Origin: Hypoxylon rubiginosum
Lineage: Eukaryota; Ascomycota; Sordariomycetes; Xylariales; Hypoxylaceae
DNA: 64,000 bases
Reading direction: 5' to 3'
Assembly: GCA_902806565.1 (NCBI GenBank)
Contig: CADCXA010000059.1
Span: 434,001-498,000, forward strand
Part shown: positions 58,100 through 64,000 of the stretch, piece by piece
Layout: each line of letters begins with the position of its first letter
Numbering within the stretch: the stretch's first letter is position 1
The notes under the pieces: generated by a model
The model's database searches: none
What the model was told of the DNA's origin: nothing
What the model saw: the letters and a program-made list of their open reading frames with translations, nothing else
Translations under genes and position numbers: made by a program

Positions 58100-60429
58100 T
58101 CAACTATGACGGGTGGTGAAGCCCTTCACTTCATAGTCTACCAACGGGCCTTTATAATCCACGCTGCCTCCAAGAAAGTAGCGCGCGACCGCGAAGATAA
58201 TGACCGCGCCTGTCACTAGAACGCTGTAGTTCATGTTCTCGGCAGTTACGGGTATGGCTGGCGGCCAGAAGTCCCAGAAGAGCACCCACACGCAGAAAAT
58301 GCAGGCGAAGCTGTTGTTTAGGATACCTAGTAGCCCGGGTATGCGCCAAGGGCCCCATTCAAGTACCTGTTCTTCCAGTACAACATCAGAATCACCGTTA
58401 TCTCCGGGAGTCAGTGGCGGGGGCATGTTGGGGCCTCTGTCTCGCCCGATATCTATTTCTTCGCCGCGGTCTTCGCTTACGCGATGAGGCTTGATTTGTC
58501 CGGTGACGCGGCGCCAGAGGAGAAAGCTACATGGGATGAGGTAGGATGCATAGAGGCCAGATACAGACATGGAAATAACGTCATTGTATGCAGTCGATGA
58601 GCCAATATAGATCAAATGCAACAGACAGGGGATGAGGTTCACCACCACGACTGCTACTACTGGGACTCGCGTCCGTGAATGGACCTGAAGTTTGCCACAC
58701 GTTACTCAAGATCCTAGAATTGCGAAGGAAAGGAAGAGAATTCCCTAAGACAAACCTTTCGGATATACCGGTGAAATGGTAGACCGTGGTCTCTTGCAAA
58801 TGACCAGGTCATCCGGCTTGCCGTGGCAGCGAAGCCGATAACAGCACACCAAATTATGACGATGATGATTACCGTCATTATTGTAGCTCCAGCTCTGCCT
58901 GTCCCGTTATAAAAGACTTGAATAAATGGAAAACCTGTCGGAGAATCCTGTAACACCGATGAGGAAAACGTTGATGTGGGATAAGAAACGGGAATTCAGC
59001 GAAACATACAATGACAGAATCGATATCGCCAAGACAAAACAATACGGCAAGCACCATGGCCCATCCCGTACTGCCATTCAGCATGACCGTGGTGAAGATG
59101 GCTCGAGGTACGTTCATGGCCGCATTCTCTATCTCTTCCGACATCTATCCAAGAGGATCTAGATCAGTAATCGGTTTCGAGGTCAAGTTGAGACGAGTAG
59201 GTACCTACGTGAACAGCTGCATCTGCTCCTATCCGTGTGTCAATTGTGGTGAGTTATACTTGGCTTTATTTCTTCTAAGAGATAGGAACACTCACCGACG
59301 AAGGTTGCTACGTTGCCGATGAAGCCAACGCAATACGAAAGGCCTTGGGTAGGCCAGTTGCCCTCGTTCAGAGAGCGGAAGAAAACGTCCTCTGCCGAGC
59401 TGTGCGGCGATAGATATACTAGTGTGATAAGTATCGCAATGAAGCCCAACACATGTATCAAAAGGATAACTCCCTCGAGGATAGGCAAAAGCCCAGCGAT
59501 TACAGTGTTGACAAAAATGGACACGGCAATTACGGCCCAAGCGAGGAACGCCCCGTGATAGTTCTGGGGCTCATAGTGTGGGTAGTTCAAGATGATGAGA
59601 CCTTGGATAATCGTGCCTGTAAAGATGCTGCCCACAGCGAGTGTGGCGATCCACGCAAGTGAAGTGAGCCACCCTATAGACCGTTGGTGTTAGATTCTAA
59701 AGGGGTAGGGGAAATAGGGGGAGGGGAAACCTGTCAGGTAGCCACAAAACCGCTTGTATTTTCGAGGTGCTAGAATCGCAACCCAAAAGTATTGGCCGCC
59801 AGAGATGGGTGCGCTACATTTGGAAGATAAGTTCTCTACTGGGACTTTGAGCTGCTCAAGGGTTAAGCTTACATGGACGCCATCTCTGCCAAGCACAGAT
59901 AAACGGATAACGAACACATCCAGGCGATCGGAAAACCCCACGCCAAAGCAGCTGGTCCGCCACTATGTGGTTCAACAGTCAGTTCGTGAAGAAGGCTCTT
60001 CGTTCTCCTTCACCTCAGGTCAGACACTTACTTCTCGAATGCCTGTGTAAAAAGTCTAGAGATCCTAATGTTAGCAGGGTGGTGCTTCAAAGATATGATG
60101 AATCGTTCGTTATTTACGCCAATGCCGTCTCCCATGTTGCAAGGATACAACAGCTGAATCCAAAGATAGAAAGAAACCCGAATCGACGCTAGAAGAGCAC
60201 ATCAATCAGCCGGGGTCAGTAGATTTGCCAGTATTTATCAAATATCCAACATTGCAGGTGACGGACGATGTTTGAGATATTCGGAGGATACCTTCAACAC
60301 CTGCGACTTTCCAAGGCGTGCAAGTCCACGTGAATCTCTTTCTAAGTAGGTGGAGCCTTGGATCTCGTCAAAGGTCGCTCCAAGTGCGACCCCCACCTCA
60401 TTCGTTACTGTTTTAGGAGAGACGTTCAT
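58100..60429 (-). CDS. Amino acid/choline-type permease (APC superfamily), ten exons
   Basis: Secondary transporter of the fungal amino acid/GABA/choline group (Uga4/Hnm1-like). Exons: 60429-60292, 60188-60118, 60055-60032, 59962-59873, 59813-59731, 59673-59296, 59228-59209, 59144-59010, 58947-58756, 58684-58100. All nine introns are 57-103 bp with GT-AG ends, and the frame closes at 571 residues. Family landmarks in order: LARLGKSQVLKRRFGFLSIF, NGGPAALAWG, LAEMASIAPISGGQYFW, GADAAVHMSEEIENA (split over three exons), SRMTWSFARDHGLPF, and GPWRIPG near the C-terminus. About 12 membrane segments. Exons of 20 and 24 nt make it easy to mispredict. The substrate cannot be told from sequence. Confidence 0.92.
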
Positions 60430-61049
60430 TGGGTTGTGGAGGGCTTATGCCGTGAAAATGCTATCAAAAGATGCGAAGAAGACAAGCAGGCTGATACAAC
60501 ACTTGCGGTGTGTATAAGTGAAGAAGAACGAAAAAGGCAAAGATATCACGGGGGCCGCATGAAGTACCTAGTGAGCTCTGTTCGTACACGATAGTCTAAG
60601 GAGGCGGGTTACGAACTAGGTAGAAGCCAAGGCAACTCGTCTGTCTGACGGGCTTGATGTTGTGTAACATGAATGTGAGGGGTTTACATGAGGCTGACTG
60701 CAATGTTCATAGGGGTTGGTACCTAAGTAAAATTGATCTACGACCGTAACAGTGCGTGCGTGTGCTTATCGAAAATGTGCATTCGGGGGTTACACCTTTG
60801 ACCCTTGCTTCCCTCCCGTCTATTATACCACACTGGGCTTTTGCAAAATATCATTGACAGATCGTTCATCCTTTTGGGATGCCGCCAAGGCTTACAGACA
60901 GCCTTGCTAACCTCTTGTTTCGAACATGATGAAAGTAACAAGTCCCGGAGCCATGCCATAAAAGTTCGTCTTACCCTTGTTCTCCTTTTACTCCACACGA
61001 CGCTTTCCCCACTTTCAATGCTAGAGATCTGCCCCAAGTGGAAAGAAAA
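60430..61049. promoter_or_regulatory. Divergent promoter of permease and rhodopsin-like genes
   Basis: About 620 bp between two divergent genes, with a GGTACCTAAG motif near 60718. A plus-strand 78-codon frame (60358-60594) overlaps permease exon 1 and is not a gene. Confidence 0.45.
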
Positions 61050-62087
61050 ATGGACAAGCGTGAAGCTATCACGGCATCTAACCTTGGACCTGTAGTCAGC
61101 TTACTGACCTGGATTATGGCAGCTTCCGTTATCATCGCGGTCGGTATCAAGTTTACCCTGACGTCCATTATTCCAAAAAAGCGCAATAGAGAAGATATTG
61201 CACTATTTCTTGCGATAGTAAGAATCGCTTAAACTTCTTCCATAGAGCAGGCATGCTAATATAATAATCCATCCAGAGTTTTAGCATCGGCTTCACAATT
61301 TCATTGTCTCTTGCTGTACCCAACGGAATTGGGAAGCATCAGGACTCACTACCATCGCATCAGCTAGAGTTGTTGCAAAAAGCAGTTTATTCTGCCGATA
61401 TATTACTCGTTCTGGTCTCTGGCTGTGTGCAAGCGTCAATTCTGGTCTTCCTCTACGAGATCACGCCGGACCGTCTTCACCAGATCTTGATTAAAGTCCT
61501 GGCGGGCTTCATTATTCTATTCTTCGTCCCCTCCTTTTTCGTGGCCGCCTTTCCCTGCCATTCCCCCTACGTCTGGGAAGTCCTGGGGGCCCAATGCATA
61601 GACCAACTCTCCTTCTGGGAAGCATTCGCCGGAGTGAACCTCGTCGTTGAAAGCGCTCTGGTTCTCCTTCCCACCTTCATGGTCTATCCGGTGATGATGG
61701 AAAGACGAGATAAGGTGATAGTTATCAGCGGTTTCGCCGCTCGGGTCCTGTACGTATGCTAAATTCCCAGGTATCTTTCAGAGGCTCGCCCGGTAACTAA
61801 TATCGAGAAGGGTCATTGGCGCTTTTGCAGCACTGTTATTCGAAGCTCAAAGGTTGAAGTCGCACCGTTTTGATCGGACCTTTCACTCTTGGAGATTCCT
61901 CCTGGACATGGTGCTTGTGCAGGGGTTCAGCATCATCACAGTCTGCATTCCATACATTAGAAACTTGCTTCTGGGTATGGAGTCAGGCATGATACAGACA
62001 GGCCATTTCAGATTGCCAAGCAGGCGCGGCGCTGAGGCTGAGATTTCCCTTCAACTTATCACAATCAGCAAGATAAGTACCAACTGA
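61050..62087 (+). CDS. Rhodopsin-like integral membrane protein (PTH11/SAT4-type family)
   Basis: Three exons: 61050-61217, 61277-61749 and 61811-62087. Introns are 59 and 61 bp, with branch points GCTAAT and ACTAAT. Joined length is 305 residues. About seven hydrophobic segments are visible. A Cys-containing loop (FPCHSPYVWEVLGAQCIDQ) matches the C...W...C pattern of this family, followed by FWEAFAGVNLVVESALVLLP, close to the NxxxD-type family motif. The C-terminus is short. Members include PTH11-like receptors and many proteins of unknown role; it lacks a CFEM domain. The ATG at 61050 follows an A-rich stretch. Confidence 0.82.
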
Positions 62088-63125
62088 TTCGACAGCGCAG
62101 GCGCAGACGCAAAACTCGAACAACCTGCTATTTGTCACGTATAGAAGGACGATCATAGTCGAAATAGGAGGTATTACTCGGGGCACGATTCATTCGGGGA
62201 TTTTGCCGTAGCTCGGCAGGGCAGGACTGATACGAGGCTGGCACTCCTTTCCTGTGGAAGAGCAGATACGCATGCATTAGAAGATAAATTAGAAGATAAA
62301 ATATCGGTGAAACACGAAGAACGCAGAGGGGTCCTAAGAATAAAGTCAGTTCCAATATTTGTCCTACCCTTCCCGTATGTATGTACGAGGTGTATGAGCT
62401 GCAATGTGAAGACAAGATGATGTTAGTCTTAGGCAGGCTGGATCCCGCCCGCACACACTAGGCTGACGTGAGATACAGGAGGGATACTCCAAGATCTACG
62501 ATGGTTAACCGTAAGTGGGAAGATCTTTACAAGCAGGGGGGCTGTTAGTACTTGCATTAGCGCAAGACACTAGTGCCGAAACTGAAACTACTCAGCTTTG
62601 TTTCCTAGCGTTTTGCCAGATATTACGTTTCAGGTAATATTTCCATAATATAATCTTTAAACTTAAAACGGGTTTTGCACATACGAAACCGTTTTAGTAC
62701 ATCACAGAAGTGCTCTTCTTATCATAGGTACCTTGGATTCGTCATCTGGGTTGACCGGTGAGATAAAGACACGGGCAGCACGGGATGGCAGAGCAAACAT
62801 GGTGTGTGACGCGCCAATCAGATCTGACGACGTATTAAATGGCGAGGCCGGTGGGATCGCGCTATTGCCACAACTAGAGACATTTTAGGAAGTGCCAATA
62901 GGCATTGTAAAGAAAATCAGATCAATATCAATACCAAGGCATATATGAAGTGTGATATCCTCGCAGCCTTGATGATGTTAGCCCTGATAAGGCTCTAAGG
63001 GTGAGACAGCATAAAAATACAAAAAGCCACATATCAAGGTCGAGTTCGTCTTCCGCCAATGAGATGACAACGTCTCCATATGTAGCTTGCCGGCTTACCT
63101 ATTTTATATCTGCTCCTTCGTAAAC
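62088..63125. other. Intergenic, no gene seen
   Basis: About 1.04 kb between convergent genes. It contains an imperfect inverted pair at about 62656-62695 (AAACTTAAAACGGGTTTTGC ... CGAAACCGTTTTAG). Minus-strand frames of 67-108 codons at 61983-62454 have no domain and partly overlap the preceding gene. Confidence 0.45.
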
Positions 63126-64000
63126 TCATACATCTCTGGCCTTCTCCCCGTGTCGTCCATTCACACTGTTTCCTTCGACCTTCTTGGCAGACTGACGTTG
63201 CACATTCCCTAGCGCCGGCCTCTCTTGGAGAGCGGATCGGACCGGACTCTTATTCGGTCGCTGCGAAGAGCCATCCTCATTATTGCTAGGGTGAAGCTCA
63301 TTTTCGTCTCGCTTGCGCTTCTTATTCTCTGTAATCCCCACAGGGGCGGCTTGACTTAGAGTGACATGCTCATCAATACCCAAACCTTTGCAAACGCAGT
63401 CCACAACACGGCCCAAGAACTTCTCAATGTAAGTCGCATCATGATAGCGCGTGTCGAACACGCCCGACAGTTCGATCTGCCCGTTCCAAGTCCCGAGAAA
63501 CAGCGCCACACCGGCACCGATTGGTTCGCTAGCCGCCCATATATTGGTGATGCGGAAAGAGCCGTGCGTCGGGTTTACCGTCGATGACACGTTGCCGATT
63601 GACGATAGAGCAACGGGGCAGAAAGGGGAGTCGGACACCGCGTGAGGGTTCGAGCCCGACGGAGGCGTCAGGGATTTGAACATCAATGGAGCTAGCGTAA
63701 TCTGGTCATCGATAGAAGAGACTGGACGAACGGTCTTGTAGTAGTCGCGGACCTCGGCGGCGATTCGCGCGAAGTCATTCGTTTTTTCCTCGATCTTCGC
63801 GTTGGCCGACGTGCCAGGCACCACTAGATCCAAGCCTAGGGCCTCTGCAGAGACAGTGTGATATGCAGCAGCCGCATGTTCGGGGTTACTGTAGGGGTCA
63901 CGGCAGTACGGGCGGAGGTTGATCATGCTATGGTTGACGTAGCGAACTGGGTACGATGCCTCTTTCTGTGGCTGTAGTTGGGAAAGAGCCTGTGCTAAAG
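63126..64000 (-). CDS. Acyltransferase/condensation-fold protein, N-terminus beyond window edge
   Basis: The frame is open from the right edge to a stop at 63126, about 291 codons; the true start lies outside. The visible part contains YVNHSMINLRPYC, then SSIGNVSSTVNPTHG and WNGQIELSGVFDTRYHD near the end of the folded part. This looks like the second half of the chloramphenicol-acetyltransferase-like fold seen in fungal alcohol acetyltransferases and Tri3-type acyltransferases. The HxxxD catalytic motif would be upstream and cannot be checked. The last 70 residues are hydrophilic with a KKRKRDEN nuclear-signal-like stretch, which is unusual for such enzymes. Confidence 0.65.
   Translation of the reverse strand, partial: LAQALSQLQPQKEASYPVRYVNHSMINLRPYCRDPYSNPEHAAAAYHTVSAEALGLDLVVPGTSANAKIEEKTNDFARIAAEVRDYYKTVRPVSSIDDQITLAPLMFKSLTPPSGSNPHAVSDSPFCPVALSSIGNVSSTVNPTHGSFRITNIWAASEPIGAGVALFLGTWNGQIELSGVFDTRYHDATYIEKFLGRVVDCVCKGLGIDEHVTLSQAAPVGITENKKRKRDENELHPSNNEDGSSQRPNKSPVRSALQERPALGNVQRQSAKKVEGNSVNGRHGEKARDV

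Noticed and set aside
1..64000. CRISPR arrays, bacterial operons, rRNA genes
   Set aside because: No regularly spaced direct repeats, no Shine-Dalgarno-led gene strings and no rRNA sequence; the gene structure is eukaryotic throughout.

Overview
The window is nuclear DNA of a filamentous ascomycete (Pezizomycotina). Short introns of about 50-170 bp with GTNNGT donors and CTAAC/CTGAC branch points interrupt most genes. HET-domain proteins, a Zn2Cys6 regulator, a highly reducing polyketide synthase (HR-PKS) and an 11-kb block of almost pure A/T that looks mutated by repeat-induced point mutation (RIP) all fit this group. I would guess Sordariomycetes, but the sequence alone does not name the species. 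Every exon chain below was joined by hand from splice signals and frame.

Region 1 (1-16.4 kb) is conserved housekeeping DNA. It holds HIS4 (histidine biosynthesis, cut by the left edge), TAF9 (TFIID/SAGA subunit), a lipin phosphatidate phosphatase (PAH1/Ned1), a large membrane-anchored fibronectin-III/coiled-coil protein, CMC1 (cytochrome oxidase assembly) and LYS1 (saccharopine dehydrogenase).

Region 2 (17.5-33.7 kb) is a compact secondary-metabolite cluster: a 14-spanner MFS transporter, a Zn2Cys6 regulator, a stand-alone alpha-oxoamine synthase (AOS-family PLP enzyme) and, divergent from it, an HR-PKS with KS-AT-DH-MT-ER-KR-ACP domains and no release domain. The natural hypothesis is that the PLP enzyme takes the chain off the ACP by decarboxylative condensation with an amino acid, as proposed for fumonisin-type pathways. 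The PKS reading frame is broken in the ER domain, and one DH exon junction is not clean, so the cluster may be decaying or altered in this strain.

Region 3 (34.0-44.9 kb) is the A/T island. It has no open frame and is bounded by two 181-bp direct repeats that, aligned by eye, differ only by transitions. This looks like a dead LTR-type element destroyed by RIP.

Region 4 (45-64 kb) is an accessory, fast-evolving segment. It contains a MYND zinc-finger protein, a HET gene broken by an 8-bp insertion, an intact second HET gene, two adjacent unknown membrane proteins, an O-methyltransferase relic, an alpha/beta hydrolase, a GFA-domain zinc enzyme, a ten-exon APC-family permease, a rhodopsin-like (PTH11/SAT4-type) membrane protein and an acyltransferase-like gene cut by the right edge.
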